64,000 nucleotides of DNA from Terriglobia bacterium (lineage in GTDB: Bacteria; Acidobacteriota; Terriglobia; Terriglobales; SCQP01): the NCBI GenBank assembly GCA_021323595.1, contig JAJPKR010000027.1:62001-126000 (forward strand), read 5' to 3'. Position numbers and translations under genes: made by a program. Within the stretch, counting starts at the first letter, position 1. Every line of letters starts with the position of its first letter. Below the pieces are notes generated by a model. That model was not told where the DNA came from and did not search any database. It worked only from the letters and a program-made list of their open reading frames with translations. Below, piece after piece: positions 1 to 8,974 of the stretch.

Positions 1-674
1 GTCAAGGCCGCCGGCGTGCCCAGCGCCGCCAAGCGGCCGCGATGGAGGATGGCAATGCGATCGCAATCTTGCGCCTCTTCCAGCAAGTGGGTGGTGGTCA
101 GCACGGCCAAGCCGTCGCGCTCGCGCAGCAGCGCCAGGTAGGACCACAACTCGCGGCGGGCCAAGGGATCGAGGCCCGTAGTCGGCTCATCGAGCAACAG
201 CAGGCTGGGCCGGTGCATGAGGCCCTTGGCCACCTCGATGCGGCGCCGCTGCCCGCCCGAGAGCGTTTCCGCCGGGGCGCGCCGCCGGTCAGCGAGACCG
301 ACGCGCTCCAGCATCTCCGTCACCCGCAGCGCCAGCGCGCGGCCGCGCAGGCCGTAGAGGCGGCCCTGGTGCTCGAGATTTTCTCCGGCGGTCAGCTTGG
401 GATCGAGGCTCGAAGCTTGAAACACGACACCGATTTGGCACCGCACCGCAGCAGGCTCGCAGCGCAGATCGTGGCCGCAGATCCGGGCATTGCCTTCCTG
501 CGGCCGCATCAGCGTGGAAAGAATTTTGAAGAGGGTGCTCTTGCCGCCGCCATTCGGACCCAAGAGGGCGAAGAGCTCACCGGCCGCGACCGCGAAGCTG
601 ACGCCATCCAGCGCGCGCAGGTCGCCATAGCAGTGCCCGATCGCTTCGATTTCGACCGCGGGAGGCGTCGGCAT
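1..674 (-). CDS. ABC transporter ATP-binding protein (3' end cut by window)
   Basis: I translated the minus strand from the ATG at 672-674 to the window edge; the stop lies outside. The product is an ABC-type ATPase: Walker A GPNGGGKST near residues 38-46, signature LSGGQRRR, Walker B LLLLDEPTTGLDP, and a switch His in TTHLLEEA. The sequence resembles the DrrA/CcmA-like group that pairs with ABC-2 membrane permeases. The ATG overlaps the ctaB stop (TGATG), so it is translationally coupled to the haem A genes and probably belongs to the same transcript. The substrate is unknown; the permease is probably just beyond position 1. Confidence 0.9.
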   Translation of the reverse strand, partial: MPTPPAVEIEAIGHCYGDLRALDGVSFAVAAGELFALLGPNGGGKSTLFKILSTLMRPQEGNARICGHDLRCEPAAVRCQIGVVFQASSLDPKLTAGENLEHQGRLYGLRGRALALRVTEMLERVGLADRRRAPAETLSGGQRRRIEVAKGLMHRPSLLLLDEPTTGLDPLARRELWSYLALLRERDGLAVLTTTHLLEEAQDCDRIAILHRGRLAALGTPAAL

Positions 675-1630
675 CAGCGCTTATCCATCATCATCAAGGC
701 GAAGATCAGCGGCAGGTACAGCACCGAAGCTTGCAGCAGCCGCCGCGCCGCCAGACGCGTTTTGGAGCGGGCGGTCTGCACGCCGACGGCCAGCAGCCCC
801 GCGCCCAAGGCCAGCGCCCCGGCGAAGTACCAGAATCCGGCGATTCCCAAGACCGCCGGCAGCAGGCTGACCGGCAGCAACGCCAGGCAATAGAGAATCA
901 CCTGGCGGCCGGTTTCTTCCCCGCTCTCATCCACCACCGGCAACATGCGAATGCCGGCCTTGGCGTAATCCTCGCGGTAAAGAGCGGCGATCGCGAGGAA
1001 ATGGGGGAACTGCCAGAGGAACTGGAGCCCGAACAGCGCCCAGGCGCCGGCATCCAGCACGCCGCGGGCCGCGGCCCAGCCGATCAAGATCGGCCCGCTG
1101 CCCGGCAGCGCCCCGATGACCGTGCTCAAGGGCGAACGGTACTTGATCGGGGTATAGAGCAGCAAATACGAAGCCGCAGTGGCCAGCCCCATGGCCGCGC
1201 TCAGCCAATTGATGCGCCAAGCGAGCAGTCCCAAGCCGGCGGCGGAAAGCGCCAGGCCGAAGATCAGCGCCGTCGCCGGCGCCAGGCGATGCGCCGGCAA
1301 AGGACGGATCTTGGTGCGGCGCATGAGCGCGTCACTACGCCACTCCCACAGCTGGTTGAGCGCGGCGGTGCCGCCCGCCAGCAGCGCCGTCGCCGCCGTC
1401 AGTTCAAAGAGGTACCAAAGCGCCAGCGGGCGCTGCGAACCCACGTAGCAGGCGGCCAACGCGGTCACGGCCACGAGCAGGGTGACCCGCGGCTTGGTCA
1501 GCGCGAGACAGGGGGAGACCGCGCGCCGCGCCGTTTGCCAGCGCCCGCCGGCCAGGACGGGCCGCAAGGCGTTGGCGCCCAGACCGGGCTGGGCCGGTTC
1601 CACGCGCGCCGTCGAAGTCGCCGGCTTCAT
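674..1630 (-). CDS. ctaB: Protoheme IX farnesyltransferase (haem O synthase)
   Basis: A 318-residue polytopic UbiA-family prenyltransferase. It farnesylates haem B to haem O, the first step toward haem A for cytochrome oxidase. The family hallmarks are visible: LTKPRVTLLV near the N-terminus, the first Asp-containing loop (NQLWEWRSDALMRRTKIRPL) and the second loop with YREDYAKAGIRMLPVV. About nine hydrophobic segments follow the family pattern. A longer in-frame start exists, but ATG 1628-1630 overlaps the ctaA stop (ATGA) and is preferred. It sits between ctaA and an ABC ATPase in a tightly packed operon. Confidence 0.95.
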   Translation of the reverse strand: MKPATSTARVEPAQPGLGANALRPVLAGGRWQTARRAVSPCLALTKPRVTLLVAVTALAACYVGSQRPLALWYLFELTAATALLAGGTAALNQLWEWRSDALMRRTKIRPLPAHRLAPATALIFGLALSAAGLGLLAWRINWLSAAMGLATAASYLLLYTPIKYRSPLSTVIGALPGSGPILIGWAAARGVLDAGAWALFGLQFLWQFPHFLAIAALYREDYAKAGIRMLPVVDESGEETGRQVILYCLALLPVSLLPAVLGIAGFWYFAGALALGAGLLAVGVQTARSKTRLAARRLLQASVLYLPLIFALMMMDKR

Positions 1631-2529
1631 GCGGTCAAGTACTTCCTCGCTCGCAGCGTCAACACCAACGCGGTCGCCAGCAGCAGGGCTCCGCAAACGA
1701 GATGGATGCTCGTCGCCAGGACGCGATTCTCGGGCGGCTGCAGCGCGCGCAGTGTCGCGATCTTGATGTCATACGCCATCCAGCCCAACGACAATTGCAC
1801 GGCCAAGAGGACCGCCAGCAGCTTCGCCGCGTTGCGCAGCGCCGGCTGGCGATGGCGGCGCAAGGTCAGCACGATCGTCGTCACCGCCAAGATCGTCACC
1901 ACCCCCGCCCCCACGAGATGCGGGGCAACGCCGATCGCGCCGTGACGGTAACCGGCGCCGACGATCAGCTGCGCATAGATTGCCGCGGTGGTCGCGACGC
2001 CGAGCGCGAAGACTCTCGGCGAGCCATCTTGCGCCGCCGCCACTGGCGTCAGCCAGCGACGATCGGTAAAGACCACCAAACTGACCGTAATCAAGAAAAA
2101 GAGCTGCGCCATCGAGGCGTGGGCGGCCGAGAGCCACGGCGGCTGGAAGTGCAGAACCGTAAGCCCGCCCAAAATGCCTTGCACCACCACCGTGCCCAGC
2201 GCCACCACCCCAAACCAGCGCAGCCAACGGCGCGGCTCGGCGCGCCACAGCCAGATCAAGATTCCGATCGTCATCAGGCCGACGCAGGTGGCGATGACGC
2301 GGTGCGTGTATTCGAAGCGAATATTGCCCACGAAGGGCGGGATCAAGCGATGGTAGGCCAGAGGCCAGTCGGGAATCGACAATCCTGCCTGCTCGCTGGT
2401 CACCAGGGCGCCCGCGAACAGCAGGACGACCGTAAGCACCGAGAGCACGCGCGCGTAGAGGTTGAGCGCGAAATTGAATTCCTGGACCGGCGCTTGCGGG
2501 GCGGAATCGGAAACTGCGACGGACGGCAT
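1627..2529 (-). CDS. ctaA: Haem A synthase (COX15/CtaA)
   Basis: A 300-residue membrane protein of the COX15/CtaA family, which oxidises the haem O methyl group to make haem A. It has the typical eight-helix pattern. Conserved segments include LVTSEQAGLSIPDWPLAY after helix 1, the motif EYTHRVIA with its haem-ligand His, and later AAHASMAQ and TSIHLVCGAL carrying the other His residues. Start: ATG at 2529; an in-frame TTG lies six bases upstream at 2535. It is followed by ctaB with a 4-nt overlap and preceded by the small COX II-like gene, so the operon supports assembly of an aa3-type oxidase. Confidence 0.95.
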   Translation of the reverse strand: MPSVAVSDSAPQAPVQEFNFALNLYARVLSVLTVVLLFAGALVTSEQAGLSIPDWPLAYHRLIPPFVGNIRFEYTHRVIATCVGLMTIGILIWLWRAEPRRWLRWFGVVALGTVVVQGILGGLTVLHFQPPWLSAAHASMAQLFFLITVSLVVFTDRRWLTPVAAAQDGSPRVFALGVATTAAIYAQLIVGAGYRHGAIGVAPHLVGAGVVTILAVTTIVLTLRRHRQPALRNAAKLLAVLLAVQLSLGWMAYDIKIATLRALQPPENRVLATSIHLVCGALLLATALVLTLRARKYLTA

Positions 2530-2611
2530 AGCCAACCATCCATTGTGCCACGCTGGCCTAAGCCGAGCCGATCGTGCCGGGCCGGGACCGCTGGCAGAGA
2601 GCGGCGCGGCT

Positions 2612-2827
2612 TTATGGCCGGACGACGCCGCCGGTCGCCAGCACCAGCAAGAACAGCAGGACGGCGGGGATCAACGTCCAGATGGCCTCGTTCAGCCGCC
2701 GAGCGAAGCCTAGGTTCGGCTGGCCGCGGCGCAACAGCCGATGCGCGACCAAGACGGCAAAGGCCGCCGCACACAGGTACAGCACGATGCGATAGATGGC
2801 GAGCATAAAGCCCGGCCTGACGGGCAT
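2612..2827 (-). CDS. Small membrane protein resembling the COX II transmembrane hairpin
   Basis: A 71-residue protein with two hydrophobic segments (about residues 9-30 and 46-66) joined by a basic loop, RRGQPNLGFARRLNE. The second segment starts NEAIWTLIPAVLL, which closely resembles the second helix of cytochrome c oxidase subunit II (E-x-x-WT-x-IP). There is no CuA cupredoxin domain, so it is either a stand-alone hairpin or a reduced COX II. It lies directly upstream of ctaA on the same strand. An alternative start is ATG 2804-2806. A TATGTT hexamer at 2833-2838 lies five bases before ATG 2827. The function is not known; a role in oxidase assembly is inferred from context only. Confidence 0.65.
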   Translation of the reverse strand: MPVRPGFMLAIYRIVLYLCAAAFAVLVAHRLLRRGQPNLGFARRLNEAIWTLIPAVLLFLLVLATGGVVRP

Positions 2828-3507
2828 GCATTAACATACAGCAGCCCGGCCGGGTTTGCACTGACGCCATGAATCCGGGGTGGGGGCTCGTGGTTCCGAT
2901 GGCGGGAACGGCGGCGAGATGAAGCGCTTGGCACTGGAAAGCGTTCTGCCCCCTTTTCGGGGGTAATGCTCGGAGGGGAGCAAACGCCGGGAACATGGCG
3001 CGAACGGATGAGACCACCTCCGTGGCGGTCATGCTGCGACGCGGCCGCCATGTGCCAACAGATCAATGACTTGCATCAGCGGCCAACGGAAATCGGTGTC
3101 GCGAAAATGGTCTCCTGGTCGATAGTACAGGTGAATGTGGGAATGCGCTTAACCCATTGCGGTACTTCAGATTACAGGAAAGGACTGCGGGGACGGCGAG
3201 GGCCCGGGCTGGTGGGCTTCTCTACGGCGGAAAGCACCAATATTGAGGTAGTCGAAAGGAGGGAACCGGAAGCGCGACGGTTCCCTCCTCGCTTCCGCTG
3301 GAGTCAAGCACGGTGCAGTTCTAAATTGTCAAACAGCGGCGGTGAGCGCCTCGGCGCATCCCGCAGAGAATCCCCCTTGGGGGCCTCGAAAGTAGGATTC
3401 AGCTTAGGCCAGCGGGGTTGGCCAGATGACCAAGGAAACTCGGCGGTGGGAGACGCGACACGGCGGATCCACCACAGCGGCGGAGATGAAAGGGCGCGAA
3501 GCCTGGC
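2828..3507. other. Non-coding stretch, no convincing gene
   Basis: About 680 bases between two minus-strand genes. The open frames here show no family resemblance and look like chance frames in GC-rich DNA. Visible structure: a perfect 12-bp hairpin at 3257-3289, a short CCCCC/GGGGG hairpin around 2950-2964, and another C5/G5 palindrome near 3374-3385. I found no tRNA, riboswitch or group II intron domain. The TATGTT upstream of the small membrane gene lies at 2833-2838. Confidence 0.6.
3257..3289. other. Perfect 12-bp inverted repeat with 9-nt loop
   Basis: Arms 3257-3268 and 3278-3289 are exactly complementary (AGGAGGGAACCG/CGGTTCCCTCCT) around the loop GAAGCGCGA. On the minus strand it lies about 220 nt after the cupredoxin stop and is followed by TTTCGAC, so it could act as a distal terminator or part of a structured RNA. 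There is no proper T-tract. Confidence 0.55.
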
Positions 3508-4308
3508 TCAGCTGCGCGGCGTTTCCAAGAATGAAACTTGGCTTGTCTTGCGCGGCAGGACCGTGACGGTCTGCTCTTGGGTGCCCAACCGCTCCTGCCA
3601 GACGGCGAGGGTATAAGTTCCGGCGGGCACGTTTTTCAGCACAAACGCGCCATCGGTCCCGGTAACGGCGAAATAGGGGTTCGAGACGACGCCGGCGAAG
3701 GCCTCCATCCACGCGTGCACGTTGCAGCGGATGGGGACCATGATCTCAGGCACCGTGAAGCGCTCCAGAAGGGGCGCCATGCCCGGAGTCATGGATTCAT
3801 TCCAAGGCCGGTTCAACTTGGCCTCGGCATGGACGTTGTGAATGGTGGCGTCGCTCGAGATGATCCGAAGCGGCTGGCCGGCCATGATGCCGAAGACGTG
3901 GGGCTCGAAACGGCAGCCCCTCTGATCCAGCGTGACCGGCTGGGCCGGCACGGCAAAGCGCCACGATTCCAGGCCGCGCGCGATGTAAACGAACGCCCAG
4001 CGCACCGTGCCATCGGAATTGACAACCAAGGACTCGTCGGGTTGACTCGCGGCACCGCAGGCGGCGGCGCCGCGCATGTCGATCATCGCCGGCGCCAGGG
4101 GCGGCCCTTGCCAGAGGACGCGGCCTGCGATCCCGCCGGTAAGGGCGGGATCGAGCGGGGTTGGGCTACCTTGCGGACCGGCGGCAGGAGCGGAGCTGCG
4201 GCAACCGGCCAGGCACAGCAGCGCCGCCACCACGGCCACGAGCGCAGGCCTGCGCAGCGGGGTCAGCGCCACGGATAGAGGTTGGCGCCGGGTCGGCGGG
4301 AGATGCAC
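3508..4308 (-). CDS. Cupredoxin-like lipoprotein with carboxypeptidase-regulatory C-terminus
   Basis: A 266-residue lipoprotein. A membrane segment ends in the lipobox LCLAGC (Cys36), so it should be anchored on the periplasmic side or outer membrane. Residues about 55-205 look like a cupredoxin/methylamine-utilisation-type fold with potential type 1 copper ligands: His157 or His160 (IHNVH), Cys195, His198 and Met201 in RCNVHAWM. Residues about 205-262 form a short carboxypeptidase-regulatory-like beta domain (TGTDGAFVLKNVPAGTYTLAVWQ). Start is GTG 4306-4308, with TAAACT at 4314-4319 only five bases before it. It could be an electron carrier or copper-binding protein; its partner is unknown. 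Confidence 0.75.
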   Translation of the reverse strand: MHLPPTRRQPLSVALTPLRRPALVAVVAALLCLAGCRSSAPAAGPQGSPTPLDPALTGGIAGRVLWQGPPLAPAMIDMRGAAACGAASQPDESLVVNSDGTVRWAFVYIARGLESWRFAVPAQPVTLDQRGCRFEPHVFGIMAGQPLRIISSDATIHNVHAEAKLNRPWNESMTPGMAPLLERFTVPEIMVPIRCNVHAWMEAFAGVVSNPYFAVTGTDGAFVLKNVPAGTYTLAVWQERLGTQEQTVTVLPRKTSQVSFLETPRS

Positions 4309-4464
4309 CGCTCAGTTTACAAGCGGATGCGAAGGCGAGAAAAGGACCGCTCTTGGCAGAGGCCGGCCGGCTTCCCGCTGGCCGCGGCGGTGGCACACGG
4401 ACCAGCGGTGCCGGCAAGGGAAGTTCGCCGAGTACGGCGAGACCGGCCCTAAATGTCGCCGCAA

Positions 4465-7400
4465 TCAGAATGTGAACCGCAAGCCCAACTGAATGAAGCG
4501 CGGCTGCACCAGCGTGTCCGTATATTTGCCGAACGAAGACGACTGGTCGATTTCCGGCGGATTTTGCTGGGCGTCAAAGCGCACAGTATTGGTGAGGTTG
4601 AAGGCGGCGACGCGAATCTGCAGCGCCTTGCCCTCGCTCACGTTAAACGTCTTGGCCAGCGCGGAATCAATATTGAACATACCGTCGCCGTTGATGACGT
4701 TGCGCATACCGGATTCGCCGGGCCAATCGGGCCGGAATGCAGCCAAGGCGGCCGCCGGATCGGGGAACATATTGGGGCCCTCGCCGTGGCCGCTGGAATC
4801 GACGACATTGTCAGTGTGCTGCGTCTTGGGAGCGGCGCCGATCAGCATCGCTTCGCCGCCGAGCTGCCAATCCGTCGGCCACTGATAACCGTTGGCGACA
4901 TTGACCGGAAATCCCGTGGTCCAACGGTAATCGCCCGAGAGCTGCCAGCCGCCGATCACTCCGTTCAGCCAATTGCCGGCGCCGGAGCCGAGCCATTTGC
5001 CACGGCCGAAGGGCAGCTCCCAAACCCAATTGGCGCTGATCTGGCTGCGGGTGTCGAAATCCGAACGGCCGCGCAGCGCATAGGGATCCCAGGCGTTGAT
5101 GATGTTGCCGCCGAGCCCGCCCCAAGCCCCCACGCGTTCGGCATCGGAGGCCTCGTCCAAGGACTTGGAATAGGTGTAGTTGAACTGCGCGTTAACATCG
5201 CCGGCTCGTACGTTGTAGCTGGCCTGCAGCGCGTTGTAATCGGAGGTACCGATGCTGCGCCAGGCATACAGCGACGAAAACTGATCATGGAAATACGTAA
5301 ACGGACCGGAGTTGGCGTTGGCGGGGTTGGGGAAGGAATCGAAGATCGCCAGCGCCGTGGTTTCGTTATGCAGATTATTCGCATACAGCGAATACATGTA
5401 CTGCGTAACGGTCGGAATGTTCACATAGGTCTGCGCGCCATTGGCGTTGGTGGGACCGTAGTTCCAGCCCGCAATCGTCAGCGCCGGCGGCAAGGGATTG
5501 CCGTTTTGATCCACGCCCGGCGAAGCCAAGTTCGGCGCGATGTTCGAAAATAAGTTCTGCCAATACGGAATGGTCTGAACCTGCTGAGCCGGGGTGTTCG
5601 CCGCGGCCAGCATGGAGAGTGCCTTAGCAGCGGTGAAATAGTCCATCTTGCTGGCGGGATCGACGACGTCCGCAGGCATGGCCAGATCGTCTTCCATCAT
5701 CAAGCGCCGGCCGATGCTGCCGACGTAGGAAAGCTGCAGGGATGTGCGCGGAGTCAACTGCCGGCCGATCGAAAAATTGAACATGTGCGCGTAGGGCGTC
5801 TTCAAGGTGCTGTCGAGACCCCAAGCGATGGCGAAGGCTTGCGGCGCCGGCGCCGGGAATTGGCCGACGGGCGTGGGGCCGAAAATGCAGCCATTGGCCA
5901 TATCGGTCAAGGTGAAGGACGGGCAGGCCGCCGGGAGCTGATCGAAGGCGGTGAACCGCGGCGCCGACTGGACGGTGATCACGCCGGCGGCGTTGCTGAT
6001 GTCGGTCGAAAGCCCGATCGCGCCGGTGGCGTCAAAGGTGTTGACGGTGGCGGTGCCGAAGTGATCGTACATGATGCTATAGCCGCCGCGAATCGAGGCC
6101 GTGCCCTTCTTGCCGAAGATGCGGCTGAGGAAGCCATCGCCGAAATCCGGCGACCAGGCCAAGGCAATCCGGGGCGCGAAGTCTTTGTAATCCCAGCCCC
6201 AATAGCCCGGCCCATGATTGACCGGACCGCCGAGTTGGTAGGAGACCTCCCCGGCGGCGCTCGCCGGCTTGCCCTGCTGGGCCAGCGCGCCGGTGTTGTT
6301 AAACCAGTCGGCGAGATTCTGGTTTTCGCAGGCGCTGCCATAGCTTTGCGTCACGCAGGGCGTGACCTGCTCGCCATTGATCTCCCAAGGCGGCTGCTCG
6401 AGGGTCCAGCGCAAGCCATAGGTGAAGGTCAGATTGGGCGTGACGCGCCAGGCATCTTGACCGTAGAACTCGTACTCGTTGATCGCATAATTGCGCTTGA
6501 CCGGGGCGCCCTGGGCCAAGGCGGCGCCGGTGCGGTTGAAGTTGTACACACCGTCGCCCTCGGTCAAGATTCCCATCAAGCCCACCAGCGGGAAGTCATA
6601 GGAGTTCTGGAACGAAGGATCCACTTGCGGCTTGCCGATGGTGACGGGATCGAGCGGCGAGGGCTCGCCGGTGCTGGGATTGACGTGATTCGCAAATCCG
6701 GCGGTATCGCCGTAATCGGCGTTGGTGACGGCGTCGGAAAACGAATTTTCCAGGCTGAGGCGGTTATCGCGCGTCCACTCGACGTTTGCGCCGAATTGCA
6801 GGGTATGGTTGCCTTTGATCCAGCTGAAGTTGTCCACCAAGTTGTGCACGGGAATGATGCCGCTGTGGGTGCGCGAGGTGGCATAGAGGGAAGTCAGGTT
6901 ACGGATGATGATGCGAGAGGTCAGCAGGTCGCCGGCCGTGGACAGGCCCTGGCGAATATACCCCCACTCGAAGCTGTTCACTGCCGTCGGCGAGATCACC
7001 GAGGTGATGCCAAGGATCGACCCGCGGCTATCGTCGAGGTCGGTCGTGGCCGGCGGCATGCCGGGGAATTGCGGAGCGCTGTTCTGCTTGAAATTCTGCA
7101 ACTGGCCGCGCCAAAACAGCTTCTCCGAGCCATCGGCGGTGATGTTGTAGTCCAGACGCGTGATGTAGGTATCGAAGCCGGCGGGCGTCGGCGCGGCGAA
7201 GCGGTACCCGACGAAGTTGAGGCCGTCGCCCACCGAGAGGTCGTTGGGCATGGGATAGGCCTGGAGGTACTTCAACATGTCCGGGCTGACGCCGATGCCC
7301 TGGCCGCCGCCATCGGGACGCGGGTTACTGGAAGAATTCACCGCGTCCATGGCCTGGATGTCCGCCGGACTGAGCGTGATGTAGCAGGTAATGCCGGCGA

Positions 7401-8475
7401 TGGCGGGGTGGCCGCTGGGGCAGGTGGAGGGGTCCGCGGGCACGTAGCTGATGAAGCCCTGGCGCAGTTGGGCGCTGGGTACAGTGCGTTCGACGCTCGC
7501 TTGCTGCCGGTCCTGCCGCCCCTCGTAGTTGGCGAAGAAGAACAAACGGTTCTTCTTGATCGGCCCGCCGAGCGTGAACCCGTAGACGTTTCGAATCAGT
7601 TGCGGGCGCTGGTTGGGAAGGCCGTTAGTGAGTTCCGCGGTTTTCAAGAAGAAGTCGTTGGCGCTGAGATTGGTGTTGCGGTTGAACTCGTAGAGCGAGC
7701 CATGAAATTGATTGGTCCCGCTTCTGGTGACGAAGGCCACTTCGGCGCCGCCGGAATGGCCGGAATCGGCGTTGGGGTCGGCGGTGGTGACGCGGAATTC
7801 CTGAACGGAGTCAGGCGGGATATTCAGAACGCTGGTGAACGCGTAGCCGTTGTTCTGATCGTTCACGTCCACGCCGTCGAGGGTGACATTCGACTGGTCG
7901 CTGCGAATGCCGTTGACCGCGCCGGTGCGGGTGTCGTAGTCGGACTTCAGCTGCTTATCGCCGGTATAAACCACGCCGGGCTGCAAGCTGAGCAATTCGA
8001 CCACGTTGCGGTCGGCGATGGGCAATTGCGTCAACTGGACGGTGTTGAAGGCATTGCCGAGGGTGGCGTCGGTGGTATTGATCAGCGGCGCCGTGGCGCC
8101 CTGCACTTCCACGGCAGTCGAGGCGGCGGCGAGCTTGAGACTCAGGTTAACGGTGGCCGGTTCATTCACCAGCAGGGTGAGATTGGCGACGCGGCTGACC
8201 GCGAAGCCTTTGGCGGTGACCGTCAGAGTGTAGGTGCCCGGCGCGAGCTGCTGAAATTCATAGACTCCCGTCGCATCCGACGATGTCACACGCGCAAAGC
8301 CGGTGGCGGGACTCGCCAATCGCACCACCGCGCCGGCCACAGCGGCGCCGCTGGGATCCGTGAGCTGGCCATGGAGGGAGGTCGTGGCTTGTGCCTGCGC
8401 GAGAGCGGCAAGACCGAGACAGAGGCCGACCCAAGACAACCAACCGATGATTCGCGTGTGAATGTGGGATTTCAT
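4465..8475 (-). CDS. Oar-like TonB-dependent outer-membrane receptor (first copy)
   Basis: A 1,336-residue outer-membrane protein. There is a signal peptide (cleavage near AQAQA), a carboxypeptidase-regulatory-like domain at about 30-115 (LTDPSGAAVAGAVVRL), a TonB plug at about 120-260 (GAVNGIRSDQSNVTLDGVDV), and a large barrel ending in aromatic-rich FIQLGLRFTF. This is the acidobacterial Oar-like architecture, with ligands usually assumed to be polymer fragments or peptides; the actual ligand is unknown. I chose ATG 8473-8475 because AAGGTGG lies three bases upstream; a longer start at 8505 overlaps the previous gene. It is more diverged from the next two receptors than they are from each other. 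Confidence 0.9.
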   Translation of the reverse strand: MKSHIHTRIIGWLSWVGLCLGLAALAQAQATTSLHGQLTDPSGAAVAGAVVRLASPATGFARVTSSDATGVYEFQQLAPGTYTLTVTAKGFAVSRVANLTLLVNEPATVNLSLKLAAASTAVEVQGATAPLINTTDATLGNAFNTVQLTQLPIADRNVVELLSLQPGVVYTGDKQLKSDYDTRTGAVNGIRSDQSNVTLDGVDVNDQNNGYAFTSVLNIPPDSVQEFRVTTADPNADSGHSGGAEVAFVTRSGTNQFHGSLYEFNRNTNLSANDFFLKTAELTNGLPNQRPQLIRNVYGFTLGGPIKKNRLFFFANYEGRQDRQQASVERTVPSAQLRQGFISYVPADPSTCPSGHPAIAGITCYITLSPADIQAMDAVNSSSNPRPDGGGQGIGVSPDMLKYLQAYPMPNDLSVGDGLNFVGYRFAAPTPAGFDTYITRLDYNITADGSEKLFWRGQLQNFKQNSAPQFPGMPPATTDLDDSRGSILGITSVISPTAVNSFEWGYIRQGLSTAGDLLTSRIIIRNLTSLYATSRTHSGIIPVHNLVDNFSWIKGNHTLQFGANVEWTRDNRLSLENSFSDAVTNADYGDTAGFANHVNPSTGEPSPLDPVTIGKPQVDPSFQNSYDFPLVGLMGILTEGDGVYNFNRTGAALAQGAPVKRNYAINEYEFYGQDAWRVTPNLTFTYGLRWTLEQPPWEINGEQVTPCVTQSYGSACENQNLADWFNNTGALAQQGKPASAAGEVSYQLGGPVNHGPGYWGWDYKDFAPRIALAWSPDFGDGFLSRIFGKKGTASIRGGYSIMYDHFGTATVNTFDATGAIGLSTDISNAAGVITVQSAPRFTAFDQLPAACPSFTLTDMANGCIFGPTPVGQFPAPAPQAFAIAWGLDSTLKTPYAHMFNFSIGRQLTPRTSLQLSYVGSIGRRLMMEDDLAMPADVVDPASKMDYFTAAKALSMLAAANTPAQQVQTIPYWQNLFSNIAPNLASPGVDQNGNPLPPALTIAGWNYGPTNANGAQTYVNIPTVTQYMYSLYANNLHNETTALAIFDSFPNPANANSGPFTYFHDQFSSLYAWRSIGTSDYNALQASYNVRAGDVNAQFNYTYSKSLDEASDAERVGAWGGLGGNIINAWDPYALRGRSDFDTRSQISANWVWELPFGRGKWLGSGAGNWLNGVIGGWQLSGDYRWTTGFPVNVANGYQWPTDWQLGGEAMLIGAAPKTQHTDNVVDSSGHGEGPNMFPDPAAALAAFRPDWPGESGMRNVINGDGMFNIDSALAKTFNVSEGKALQIRVAAFNLTNTVRFDAQQNPPEIDQSSSFGKYTDTLVQPRFIQLGLRFTF

Positions 8476-8501
8476 ACGCCACCTTGTGATCGAACACGAT
8501 G

Positions 8502-8936
8502 TCATGAAGAACCGGATTTGTCAACGATCGCGTGGTGTTCCTTGGCGATACAGCGGTCACTCACCACGAAGAGGCCGGCCGCGCGAGCCGCCGCCTCCGC
8601 AGCCCCATGGGTAACGCCCTCCTGGAGCCACAACGCCGCCGCGCCGATGCGGACGGCGGCGGCGGCAATTGCCGGCACGGCGTCGGGGCGCCGGAAGACA
8701 TCCACGATGTCCACGCGCTCGGGAATGTCTTCGAGGCGCGCGTAACAACGCTCGCCCAAGATTTCCGTCTCATTCGGATTGACCGGAATGATCCGGTAGC
8801 CATGCCGCTGAAGGTAGCGGGCGACGCCATGACTGTCGCGATCCGGATTCGCCGACAAGCCCACGACCGCGATGACCCGCGCCGAACGCAGGACTGCGGC
8901 GAAATCGGAAGACTGCGGTGGATCGGCAACGGACAC
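8502..8936 (-). CDS. CoA-binding protein (YccU/COG1832 family)
   Basis: A 144-residue Rossmann-fold protein of the CoA_binding_2 family. The dinucleotide/CoA-binding start VIAVVGLSANPDRDSHGVA is followed by YRIIPVNPNETEILGERCY and the conserved VDIVDVFRR segment; ALWLQEGV near residue 100 is typical. The length matches the family. The start is GTG 8934-8936. It is flanked by two TonB-dependent receptor genes on the same strand and ends 26 bases before the next receptor start, so it may be co-transcribed. The precise physiological role of the family is not established. Confidence 0.9.
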   Translation of the reverse strand: MSVADPPQSSDFAAVLRSARVIAVVGLSANPDRDSHGVARYLQRHGYRIIPVNPNETEILGERCYARLEDIPERVDIVDVFRRPDAVPAIAAAAVRIGAAALWLQEGVTHGAAEAAARAAGLFVVSDRCIAKEHHAIVDKSGSS

Positions 8937-8939
8937 GCG

Positions 8940-8967
8940 TTGGGCGGGGCGCGCCGGCCCCGCCCAA
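8940..8967 (-). terminator. Stem-loop after the second Oar-like receptor
   Basis: Perfect 11-bp stem: arms 8940-8950 and 8957-8967 with the six-base loop 8951-8956, placed eight bases after the receptor stop on the minus strand. No T-tract follows, so it may be an mRNA-stabilising hairpin or a weak terminator. A matching GC-rich stem follows the third receptor. Confidence 0.6.
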
Positions 8968-8974
8968 GTTTAGC

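Noticed and set aside
3257-3289. Possible group II intron domain V
   Set aside because: The stem resembles one in size only; there is no GAAA tetraloop, bulge, catalytic triad or reverse transcriptase nearby.
2966-3616. A 216-codon plus-strand frame through the gap upstream of the cupredoxin gene
   Set aside because: It has an irregular composition, overlaps a real gene and shows no family resemblance.
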